A stretch of 64,000 bases of DNA, from contig JABLXG010000008.1 of the NCBI GenBank assembly GCA_013178165.1, forward strand, positions 1 to 64,000. Reading direction: 5' to 3'. A program made the position numbers and the translations under genes. This document shows, piece by piece, positions 49,343 through 57,284 of the stretch (positions are counted from its first letter, which is position 1; the number at the start of each line of letters is the position of its first letter). The notes beneath the pieces are model-generated. The model saw only the letters and a program-made list of their open reading frames with translations. It had not been told where the DNA came from and ran no database searches. This stretch comes from Anaerolineae bacterium. Its GTDB lineage: Bacteria; Chloroflexota; Anaerolineae; Aggregatilineales; Ch27.

Positions 49343-50524
49343 CTAGCGGCGACCAAAGCGCGAGACCGCCAGGCTGACCGCCCCGATAGCGATAGCGATA
49401 AGCGCCAGACCGGCCAGCCCCCACATGGTGGAGGTGCGCAGGGTCACCCGGTATTCCACCGAGGCATTAGCCCCTTCTTCCGGACGGGCGCGGAAGGTCA
49501 CATTGTAGTCGCCGGAGAGGGCCTTTTCGGCGGGCTTCAGGTGCGCGGTGACCTCGATCTGCTCACCGGCGGCAATCTCCGGGAGTTCGGCTGGCTCAAA
49601 CGAGGTGGTCCAGCCGCTGGGGGCGGTCGCGCTCAGGGTGACGTTGCGGGCGGCGGCAGTACCGGTGTTCTGGACAACCAGGGTGACGGTCGTCTCTTTA
49701 CCCGCTTCTGCATCGCCGGAGAGACGGCCATCGGGCGTGGTCAGGTTGATCACGGACAGGCCGATGATCTCGGCGGAGAGGTCAGTGCTGGCGGCAACAT
49801 CGCCACTGCGAGCCTGGATCGTGATCGGGTACGTGCCCGCGCGGATGTTGTTGATCAGGGATTTCACTTCGATGGTCAGCCGTTCCGTCGAGTTAGCCTT
49901 CACCGGCAGGGTGACGACTTCGTTGCTACCGGACTTGAACACGACGTCGAAGACCGGCGCAGCCTGCGAGGACAGGTCAACCAGCAGGTCTTCATCGCCA
50001 GCGTTGCGCAGCGTCACATTGTAGCGGAAGGTCGAGTCGGCACGCGCGCGCAGGATAGGCAGCTCCACCTCAAAAGCCAGGCGGGCCGGAGCACGTTCCT
50101 GGATGGTCAGCTCAACTGGCAGCTCAGCCTCTTCGCTGTCGCTGCGGGCGACCACAGTGAAATTGTACGTGCCCGATTCGACATCCGCAGGTGGTTCCAG
50201 ACGCAGGTCAACCGTGGCATCCTGCTCCGGCTGGACAAATACCGACTTCACGATCCGGCCACCGCCACGGAAGGAAGCGGTCCAGTTTTCCGGCAGGTCG
50301 CGCACATCCAGCGCCACAATCTGCGGGCCGGTCGTCGTGCGCACGGTGAGCGTCAGCGAGGCCGTTTCGTTGGCGCCAACCACCTGCGACGGATAGGTGG
50401 TGAAGATCTGCAGCGGTACAGGCTGGGATGTGGTGCTGGTTTCACCGCTCTGGGCAGCGGCGATCGCTGCCGTGCCGCCAATCAGGGCCATGCACACCAG
50501 GAGAACGACGAACGCTTTTTTCAT
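49343..50524 (-). CDS. NEW3-domain surface protein of an ABC exporter operon
   Basis: 393 residues, ATG at 50524 with GGAGGG upstream. It has a signal peptide (FVVLLVCMALIGGTAAIAAAQ), then three Ig-like NEW3 modules (about 35-135, 140-240 and 250-350). Each has the NVTLRNAGDED or LVVQNTGTAAARNVTLSA type of strand and a Trp or aromatic core (PENWTASF, PSGWTTSF). It ends with a single transmembrane helix (GLAGLALIAIAIGAVSLAV) and a positive tail (RFGRR). The module row would therefore be outside and the tail inside. It precedes the ATPase and permease genes, a gene order I associate with uncharacterised ABC exporters. A role as an accessory or adaptor subunit is inferred. Confidence 0.85.
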   Translation of the reverse strand: MKKAFVVLLVCMALIGGTAAIAAAQSGETSTTSQPVPLQIFTTYPSQVVGANETASLTLTVRTTTGPQIVALDVRDLPENWTASFRGGGRIVKSVFVQPEQDATVDLRLEPPADVESGTYNFTVVARSDSEEAELPVELTIQERAPARLAFEVELPILRARADSTFRYNVTLRNAGDEDLLVDLSSQAAPVFDVVFKSGSNEVVTLPVKANSTERLTIEVKSLINNIRAGTYPITIQARSGDVAASTDLSAEIIGLSVINLTTPDGRLSGDAEAGKETTVTLVVQNTGTAAARNVTLSATAPSGWTTSFEPAELPEIAAGEQIEVTAHLKPAEKALSGDYNVTFRARPEEGANASVEYRVTLRTSTMWGLAGLALIAIAIGAVSLAVSRFGRR

Positions 50525-50822
50525 CGAACAACCCTCCTTCTTGGTAAACTGGTGTACTGCGGTTTAGTTACCGCGAATGAACCCCCTGTACAGTGACGAC
50601 AGGCCGACCAGTATCGCTACCGGGCTGCCCGTCGATTCCAGTAGACCAATACGTCGATCGGGCGGGGGCGGCTTTATCCCGGCGCGGGCTGGTGGGAATT
50701 TCTAATGCAACTCTTATATGCGCTGCCGGAGCCAGGCGGGATGTCCGTTTCAGGGGTCTGGCGGTAGAATTCACGATATCTCCCGGTAAGGCACTGGCCG
50801 ACGCTGTTGCCAGGACCCGACG
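50525..50822. other. Divergent intergenic region
   Basis: This 298-nt region separates the NEW3 operon (minus) and the ECF sigma factor gene (plus). A locally AT-rich stretch around 50697-50720 (TTTCTAATGCAACTCTTATATG) may hold a promoter. I see no clear ECF-type -35/-10 pair. Confidence 0.4.
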
Positions 50823-51416
50823 ATGTCCCTGGACTATTCGAAGCTCTGTGATGAGTCGCTGCTCTACCTGATCCGCAGACGCCATGAGGCGGCGCTGGGG
50901 GCGCTGTATGACCGCTATAACGGCCTGGTCTTCAGCATCGCGCTGGAGATCGTGGGCGATCGTCACATCGCCAACGATATCCTGCAGGACGTGTTCGCCA
51001 GCGTCTGGCAGAAGGCGGATAGCTACCGGGTTGATCGCGGCCAGGTCAAAGTGTGGCTGGCCAGCCTGGCTCGCCACCGGGCAATCGATGTCAAACGCAA
51101 ACAGACACGCGATCCAGAAGGCCACAGTGTTGATCTGGCCGCGATGGATTTTGGCCTGACCGCCGATACGCCGGACCCTGAAGATACGGTCGACGTGGCT
51201 TTGCAGGGCCAACGGTTACATGAGGCGCTCAGTGCGCTCCCGCCTGAGCAGCGGCAGGCCCTGGAGATGGCTTACTTCGGCGGGTTGACCACGAAGCAGA
51301 TCGCTGAGCGGCTGGGCGAACCGCAGGGGACGATCAAGACTCGCATCAGGCTGGCGCTGCTCAAGTTGCGTCAGGCGTTGCTGGTTAACCCGGAAGCGCA
51401 AAAAGAGATCCCTTGA
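50823..51416 (+). CDS. ECF-type RNA polymerase sigma factor
   Basis: 197 residues. Region 2 (about 25-95) has LYDRYNGLVFSIALEIVGD, then the DILQDVFASVWQKADSYR segment and VKVWLASLARHRAIDVKRKQ. Region 4 (about 135-190) has LPPEQRQALEMAYFGGLTTK, then the helix-turn-helix IAERLGEPQGTIKTRIRLAL. There is no region 3, as usual for extracytoplasmic-function factors. It is followed 38 nt later by a gene for a zinc-type anti-sigma factor, the standard pairing for stress-responsive SigK/RskA-like regulators. Its target promoters were not recognised. Confidence 0.94.
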   Translation: MSLDYSKLCDESLLYLIRRRHEAALGALYDRYNGLVFSIALEIVGDRHIANDILQDVFASVWQKADSYRVDRGQVKVWLASLARHRAIDVKRKQTRDPEGHSVDLAAMDFGLTADTPDPEDTVDVALQGQRLHEALSALPPEQRQALEMAYFGGLTTKQIAERLGEPQGTIKTRIRLALLKLRQALLVNPEAQKEIP

Positions 51417-51454
51417 TGGGCTGTGTACGTAATAGTCTTAAATGATGGTCTGCG

Positions 51455-52243
51455 ATGCGCGAACAAACGATGGCTGCTGAACCCCATGTGACGGATCAAC
51501 TGGCGGAATACGCTCTGGGCGTCCTGCCTGAAGATGAGGCAGTTGCCGTCATCGAGCATCTGGCGGTCTGTGCCGGGTGCCGGGGCGAACTAGCCCGTCA
51601 TCAGCAGGTCGTTGCTGCCCTGATGCTGTCTGCGCCTCCCCATTCGCCGGCAAGGGAGACTAGAGGGCGGCTGATGGCGCGGATTGGCGGGCAGAAAGCC
51701 GCCCCGCCCAGGCGGACGTCCCCGCTCCGGGCGCTGCTGGATAGCCGCATGCCGGGATGGGTGGGCGTTGCTCTGGGCAGCCTGGTGATTGTCCTGGCCA
51801 TGCTGCTGCTTTTCCATTATCCTTTGTCGGTGCCGCAGCAGGCCCTCCAGGCTCCGCTTTATCCTCTAGCGCAGGAAAACGCTGAGTCCAACCCCTACCT
51901 GGTCAAGCTGGAGGCGACTGACCGCATGCCGCGGGCCAGAGGGGCGCTGCTGATCAGGACGGATGGCCAGCATGCTATCCTGATTGTCGAAGGGCTGGAG
52001 CCATTCGAAAACCAGGACTATCAGTTGTGGTTGAACCGCGACAACAATCCGGTGAGCGCGGGCTACTTTTCCGTTTCCGATTCAGGCCTGACGGCTATCC
52101 CGCTCACCATGCCCGACCTGGTCTTCACCTACTTTGACATGAAGCTGACCCTGGAGCCAAGTGGCGGTAGTATACTGCCGACGGGCGTGCCGGTCATGCG
52201 TGGCTTCCTTGACCTGGTCGAACTGCTGCGCCTGTTTGAGTAA
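51455..52243 (+). CDS. RskA-like anti-sigma factor
   Basis: 262 residues. The N-terminal anti-sigma domain has LAEYALGVLPEDEAVAVIEHLAVCAGC (partly quoted), with the HxxxCxxC zinc motif as EHLAVCAGC at about 41-49. One membrane helix follows (about 110-130, GVALGSLVIVLAMLLLFHY). The extracytoplasmic part (about 150-262) is an RskA-like beta domain with LVIVEGLEP-type and YQLWLNRDNNPVSAG strands. It would hold the upstream sigma factor inactive at the membrane. Release normally needs regulated proteolysis, in which a site-2 protease such as the one at 14166-15296 could take part, though nothing here shows that. A second start at 51470 is possible. Confidence 0.9.
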   Translation: MREQTMAAEPHVTDQLAEYALGVLPEDEAVAVIEHLAVCAGCRGELARHQQVVAALMLSAPPHSPARETRGRLMARIGGQKAAPPRRTSPLRALLDSRMPGWVGVALGSLVIVLAMLLLFHYPLSVPQQALQAPLYPLAQENAESNPYLVKLEATDRMPRARGALLIRTDGQHAILIVEGLEPFENQDYQLWLNRDNNPVSAGYFSVSDSGLTAIPLTMPDLVFTYFDMKLTLEPSGGSILPTGVPVMRGFLDLVELLRLFE

Positions 52244-52261
52244 CAGGCAGCAGATGTCCGG

Positions 52262-54850
52262 TCAGCGCCGATCCTCAGGTCGTGGCAACAACGCCAGCCG
52301 CCTGGCATTCAGGGCGCTGATTTCGATGCAGCGCTCCTGCGGGGGGACGCCCTGCCAGGTGATCGCCACTTCGCAGGTTTCGGCGGGGAACAGGCAGACA
52401 TGGTTGGTGGAAAAGGTGGCGTAGCCCCTCGCAGTGACTGCCCGGCCATCTTCCAGCCAGACGAACAGCGCTGTCTGTGACCCGGTGTTGGTGATCGCCA
52501 GCATCCAGGTGTCGCTGTACTCCTTCTGGCGCACATCCAGCGTGGTTGGCGGGGCGGCCAGCAGCGGGGCCAGGTTCGCGGCGCGGGTGAACACATAGCG
52601 GCTGGCGGCGACCATCCCATCCGCTGAATCGTCGAGGGTCAGGTCGAGAAAGAAGATCGGGCTGTCCAGCCGGGTGAGCGGAGCGGCGACGCTCAGTAGC
52701 GTTGTGGCCGCGTCAGCCGGTGCGGATACAACCTCACTCCATTCCGCCCGGACGCTCCCATCCAGGTCAATCAGCCGGGCGGTCAGACGGGCGTCGCTTA
52801 CAGGAGTTTCCAGCGCGTTGTGCAGCCAGACCCCGGCTTCAAAGTTCTCCCGGCCTGCCCAGGCCAGCGTCGGAAAGCGGGCGGAAAGCTGCAGCGGCGC
52901 ATAGGCGTGAGCGACGGCATAGTAGGCCGGTTTAGGCCGCCCGTAGTAGTCGACCGCTGATGGGCAGGCGGCCATTGGGTACGGCTCGTTGAACTGCCAG
53001 GGGAGAGTTCCGCTGTTGCGATACTTGCGGCGACGGTCAGCTTCTAGAGCGTAGCGCAGCCCTTCCGCCTGCATGAGCTGGGTGGCCCGCACCAGCGTCT
53101 CCAGATCGCCGATCTCCCCGAAGACCGCTTGCCAGGTTGGCTGGTGGACCCACCACGCACCCAGGTGATGCCATACCGGGCTGTCCAGGGTGACCGGCCA
53201 GCGGTGCTCTGGAGCGATGGTCGCCTGCAGGGTCTTAAGGTTCGTCAGTCCTTCGACGCCGAACTCGCTATGTAGCAGCGACGCACCCCGGTTGTAGAGC
53301 GTGCACTGCCCTTCGACGCCCTGGTATTCCCAGGGGCCATGGACGTCATGCAGGCCCTGCGGGTCGCGCTCGCTATTCGCCAGTGAATAGCTGAACAGCC
53401 GCCCGCTGGGGGAGGTAGGCAGCCACAACCGATCCGGGTCAAGCCGGGCGACTGTCGCCTTCAGGGCGGCCAGGAGCGGCTGGTCGTCGTCGGCGGGTTG
53501 CTCCGGGCCGAGGGTTAGTTCGTTGCCGCCACACCACAGGATCAGCGCCGGGTGGTTGCGCCGGCGCGGGATGATCTGCTCGGCTTCGTGTACCATCCGG
53601 GCGATGTATTCGGGCGAGTCCGGCGGGGTGTTGTCGATCCCGGAACTGGACTGGGTGAACTCCTGCCAGACCATGATCCCCAGTTCGTCACAGCGGTTGT
53701 AGAACGCCTCAGTCTCGATCAGCCCGCCGCCCCACACCCGCAGCAGATTGACCTGAGCCTGGCGGGCCAGCCCCAGCAAATGCGCCAGTTTTTCCGGGCG
53801 CGGGACGCCGTAGAGCACATCCAGCGGCACCCAGTTCCAGCCCTTGATGTAGATCCGGCGGCCGTTAACCACCAGCGTATAAGGCCGTGCGGTAGCTTCT
53901 GCGCCTTCATTCGGGATCAGCTTGACCTGGCGGATGCCGAAGCGGGTCGTGCGAACGTCGGAGAGCAGGCCGGTTTCTGCGTCGGTGATGCGCACTTCGG
54001 CCTCGTAGAGGGGTTGCTCGCCGTGACCGTTGGGCCACCACAGCTGCGGCTGGACAACCGGCAGGCAGACGTTCAGACAGGTCTGGCCGGGGGCCAGGGC
54101 GTGACAGGTACGCTCCATGGCGATGGTAGCACTGTCCAGACGCAACAGTGTCTCAACCTCAACAATCCCGTGCTGGCGCGAGTCTAGCATGATCGATACG
54201 GAGACATTGGCCTGCCGCAGGCCGGGCGCCAGTTGCGGGCGGACAAATACGTCCTCGATGCGTGTTGGGCCGCTGACTTCCAGGAAGACGTTATCCCAGA
54301 TGCCGAGGTGGATCATGCGCGGGCAGAAGTCCCACCAGTAGGTCATGCGGCTCTTGTGGGTGCGCACCCGGCTTGTCCGGCCTACCTGTGGCTGTTCGGG
54401 TGGAGCGGGTTCGATGACTACGGCCAGGGTATTCTCTGCGCCGTAGTGCAGCCGGTCGCCGATCTCGAACATCGCCGGGGTGAACATGCCGGTGTGGGTT
54501 CCCAGCGACTCACCGTTGAGGAAGAACTCGGCCTCGTAGTCCACGCCCTCGAAGATCAGCTGGACACGTCCGCCCTGGATGGCTGGATCGACGGTGAACG
54601 TCTTGCGGTAAACCCAGGTGCGGGCCGGGACCCATTCCAGCAGCAGGCTATTGCGCTCGAAGTACGGGTTGGAGATTTCTCCCGCTCGCCACAGATCATG
54701 GTGGACACTGCCGGGCACGCTGGCGGGAAACCAGTGGCGGGTATCGCGGAGGGTGGGGCGGTGTGCATCCCGCCAGCGCCAGTCCTCCCCGTAGTAGCCT
54801 TTGCACTGCCAGTCAGCGCCATTGAGGCTGATGCGACCGGGCGTCACCAT
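52262..54850 (-). CDS. GH2 beta-mannosidase
   Basis: 862 residues, ATG 54850 overlapping the GH38 stop by 7 nt. It has the GH2 order: sugar-binding domain (about 15-170), Ig-like domain (about 200-310) and TIM barrel (about 320-640). The barrel contains YIKGWNWVPLDVLYG, the proton donor in WCGGNEL (Glu at about 443) and the nucleophile in LHSEFGVEGL (Glu at about 529). Beta-sandwich domains follow. GWNWVPLD and LRVWGGGLIE are characteristic of beta-mannosidases rather than beta-galactosidases or glucuronidases. It would release terminal beta-1,4-mannose, for example from mannan or from the N-glycan core. There is no signal peptide. It is the last gene of the minus-strand glycosidase operon. 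Confidence 0.93.
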   Translation of the reverse strand: MVTPGRISLNGADWQCKGYYGEDWRWRDAHRPTLRDTRHWFPASVPGSVHHDLWRAGEISNPYFERNSLLLEWVPARTWVYRKTFTVDPAIQGGRVQLIFEGVDYEAEFFLNGESLGTHTGMFTPAMFEIGDRLHYGAENTLAVVIEPAPPEQPQVGRTSRVRTHKSRMTYWWDFCPRMIHLGIWDNVFLEVSGPTRIEDVFVRPQLAPGLRQANVSVSIMLDSRQHGIVEVETLLRLDSATIAMERTCHALAPGQTCLNVCLPVVQPQLWWPNGHGEQPLYEAEVRITDAETGLLSDVRTTRFGIRQVKLIPNEGAEATARPYTLVVNGRRIYIKGWNWVPLDVLYGVPRPEKLAHLLGLARQAQVNLLRVWGGGLIETEAFYNRCDELGIMVWQEFTQSSSGIDNTPPDSPEYIARMVHEAEQIIPRRRNHPALILWCGGNELTLGPEQPADDDQPLLAALKATVARLDPDRLWLPTSPSGRLFSYSLANSERDPQGLHDVHGPWEYQGVEGQCTLYNRGASLLHSEFGVEGLTNLKTLQATIAPEHRWPVTLDSPVWHHLGAWWVHQPTWQAVFGEIGDLETLVRATQLMQAEGLRYALEADRRRKYRNSGTLPWQFNEPYPMAACPSAVDYYGRPKPAYYAVAHAYAPLQLSARFPTLAWAGRENFEAGVWLHNALETPVSDARLTARLIDLDGSVRAEWSEVVSAPADAATTLLSVAAPLTRLDSPIFFLDLTLDDSADGMVAASRYVFTRAANLAPLLAAPPTTLDVRQKEYSDTWMLAITNTGSQTALFVWLEDGRAVTARGYATFSTNHVCLFPAETCEVAITWQGVPPQERCIEISALNARRLALLPRPEDRR

Positions 54851-57261
54851 TCCAGCAAGTCCGTTTCTACCACAGCCTGAGCCGGGTTGCGCGGCACGCG
54901 GAAGGTCTTGATCTCGCCGGGGAGGAAATACGCCGTGATGGTGCGACCCCAGTGAGGCAGATCGATGGTTGCCCGGGCAGCGATCTTCGCGGTTTCGTAG
55001 GCGCGCACGATCAGATCGTCTCCGTCTTCGGCCTGCTTGAGCACGGTCACCATCACGTGATCCGGCTGCACGGCAATGAACGAGTCTGCCTGAGGCAGTG
55101 TCCCTTCTGGATGGAACGACTCATGCAGGATAAACGGGCGCTGGTTCAGTTCGGCGGCACGGCGCACCGTCCCGGCCTGTTCCCAGCTTCCGGTATGAGG
55201 GAGCAGCGCGTAATGGAAGCGCTGGATGCCCTGGTCAATGAAGCTGTACAGGCCGCCCGGCTTGAGTACAGAGGGCATATGGTTGGCGTAGGCCGGACTG
55301 CGCAGGACGGTCAGGCCAATGTCGCGTACGGAGACATCGTGGCTGTACTTGCCGTCGTTCAACAGGCTGAGGCCGTACGCGACTTCCCGGTCGCGGGACG
55401 TGCCGGAGACATCGACCCAGCTCTGGAAGGGAGTCTCTTCCCCGTTAGCGGTCTGTTCGATGTGGCCATAGGGGATTTCGTGGGTGACCTTCATGAACTT
55501 GACGTTGACCGGGAAGCGCAGTTTGAGCGCCTTAAACTGCTCCTGCCAGTTGACGACCACGCTAACGTCGATCTGGTCGCAGCCCGGATACATGGCGAAG
55601 TCCTGGATCAGGGTCGACTGGCCGTAAGTGCTGGTCACGCGGATCACGGATTTGACCGGCCCATGTTCGACCAGCCGGACACTGGTCGCCCGGAATTCAC
55701 CGATGACCTGGTCAAAACGGAACACATTGTGCCCCCACGTATCAGACGGATCGTCAATGACGACGGGCCGGGCGGCTGGCCCGGAAAAGACCTGAACCCC
55801 TGCCTGGCGGTCGTACAGGCTGGCGATGCAGCCGGTTTCCGGGTCGAACTCCAGGCGGAAACGCTCGTTCTCCAGCACGCCATCCGATGCCTGGATGGGG
55901 GTTGCTGCCGCTGGAGCGCCCTCCGGCACAAGGCGGTAAGTGCGGTAGCCCAGCGCAGGCAGATCGGCCATAAAGCTCAGCCGGACACGCCCGGTCGAGG
56001 TGACCGACTGCACCTCCTGGTGTGGCACAGGCCGATCCTGATCGTCCAACAGAACAGCGCCTGCCGGCCAGCGATAGGTCTCCAGTTCCACATTGGTCCG
56101 GACGGGCCAGGTGAGCGGATTGAAGACAACCATGGGCCGCACGCCTTCCTGAAGCGGGATGTGAATCTGGCGGGAAAACGATTGCATGGCAGCGTTCAGG
56201 GCGCGGTCGGCAACAGCCATCGCCTCGCCGTAGGTGTCGCGGGCGTCATCGTAGGCGCTTTCCAGGCTGGTTCCGGCCAGAATGTCGTGGAACTGGTTGA
56301 AAAGCACATTCTTCCAGGCGTGGTTGAAGTTGGTCGGGTAGGGCAGCCCGGTTGTCCACGCCGCCAGTAACGCCCACTTTTCCGCAGCCAGCAGGCGGTT
56401 TTCTGCCAGGCGGTTCCAGCGCTTGACGCCGGAATGGGCGGCATAACAGCCGGAGGCGTGTTTCTGCAGGTCGCCGTGCACCACCGGCAGCGGCAGTTTT
56501 TTGGCTTCGATGGCGGTGAAGAACGCCTCCGGAGAGCTGCAGATAATGCGGGGATAGCCGGGATCGGCGTTCAGGCGGTGGATGCTCTCGATGTTGGCTC
56601 TGGTCGGGCCGCCGCCGTGATTACCTACGCCATAGAAGCACATGAACTCGTCCAGCGGCGGCTTCATCTCGTCGGCGCAGCGCCGGACGTGATGATCCAG
56701 TTCCTGGCCCCAGGAGAGATACTCAAACGGGATGCGGAAGGCCAGCACGCGGGAGCCGTCGTCGGCCTCCCACCAGAACAGACGGCCCGGCAGACTCTTT
56801 TCGTGTGGCATGGGCCGCAGGAAAGTGTAGTAGTCCAGCCCGCTTTTCTTGAGGATTTGCGGCAGCGATCCGCTGTGACCGAAGCTATCGATGTTGAAGC
56901 CGACGCGGGCTGTGCGACCGAACTTCGCCTTGAAGTAACGCTGACCGATCAGGCCGTGGCGGACGAACGATTCGCCGCAGGGGATGTTGCAGTCCGGCTC
57001 CACCCACCAGCCGCCGACAAGCTGCCAGCGTCCTTCAGCCACGCGCTGGCGGATCTCCTCGAACATGGCCGGATCGGCGTGCTCTACCCATTCGTAGAAG
57101 GCCGCTGAACTGGCCACGAAGATGAAATCGTCGTATTCGGCCATGCGGTCCAAAGCTGAGCGGAAGGTTGCCCGGATTTCCTGGAAGCCTTCCTGCCAGG
57201 GCCACAGCCAGACGGGATCGATATGGGCGTTGCCGATCATGTGCAGGGTGGTGTCTTTCAT
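54844..57261 (-). CDS. GH38 alpha-mannosidase
   Basis: 805 residues, ATG 57261. The zinc and catalytic sites of GH38 are intact: NAHIDPVWLWPW (His13, Asp15), the EPDCNIP loop (about 88-94) and FNIDSFGHSG with the nucleophile Asp125. A further His is in NHGGGPTRANI. The central helical and C-terminal beta domains follow (VFNPLTWPVRTNVELE onward). It is shorter than eukaryotic class II enzymes and resembles bacterial alpha-mannosidases such as MngB. It acts in the cytoplasm on alpha-mannosides released from imported glycans. Its pairing with a beta-mannosidase and two GH130 genes supports degradation of alpha-mannosylated, N-glycan-like oligosaccharides. Confidence 0.95.
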   Translation of the reverse strand: MKDTTLHMIGNAHIDPVWLWPWQEGFQEIRATFRSALDRMAEYDDFIFVASSAAFYEWVEHADPAMFEEIRQRVAEGRWQLVGGWWVEPDCNIPCGESFVRHGLIGQRYFKAKFGRTARVGFNIDSFGHSGSLPQILKKSGLDYYTFLRPMPHEKSLPGRLFWWEADDGSRVLAFRIPFEYLSWGQELDHHVRRCADEMKPPLDEFMCFYGVGNHGGGPTRANIESIHRLNADPGYPRIICSSPEAFFTAIEAKKLPLPVVHGDLQKHASGCYAAHSGVKRWNRLAENRLLAAEKWALLAAWTTGLPYPTNFNHAWKNVLFNQFHDILAGTSLESAYDDARDTYGEAMAVADRALNAAMQSFSRQIHIPLQEGVRPMVVFNPLTWPVRTNVELETYRWPAGAVLLDDQDRPVPHQEVQSVTSTGRVRLSFMADLPALGYRTYRLVPEGAPAAATPIQASDGVLENERFRLEFDPETGCIASLYDRQAGVQVFSGPAARPVVIDDPSDTWGHNVFRFDQVIGEFRATSVRLVEHGPVKSVIRVTSTYGQSTLIQDFAMYPGCDQIDVSVVVNWQEQFKALKLRFPVNVKFMKVTHEIPYGHIEQTANGEETPFQSWVDVSGTSRDREVAYGLSLLNDGKYSHDVSVRDIGLTVLRSPAYANHMPSVLKPGGLYSFIDQGIQRFHYALLPHTGSWEQAGTVRRAAELNQRPFILHESFHPEGTLPQADSFIAVQPDHVMVTVLKQAEDGDDLIVRAYETAKIAARATIDLPHWGRTITAYFLPGEIKTFRVPRNPAQAVVETDLLEW

Positions 57262-57284
57262 AGTTTCTCCCTGTGCAGAGGGGT

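Noticed and set aside
49085-50596. Plus-strand open frame (503 codons) opposite the ATPase and NEW3 genes
   Set aside because: The minus strand encodes clear Walker motifs and NEW3 modules, and the plus frame is compositionally a shadow.
54952-56370. Plus-strand open frame (472 codons) opposite the GH38 gene
   Set aside because: The minus strand carries complete GH38 catalytic motifs over the same region. The plus frame has no domain or ribosome site.
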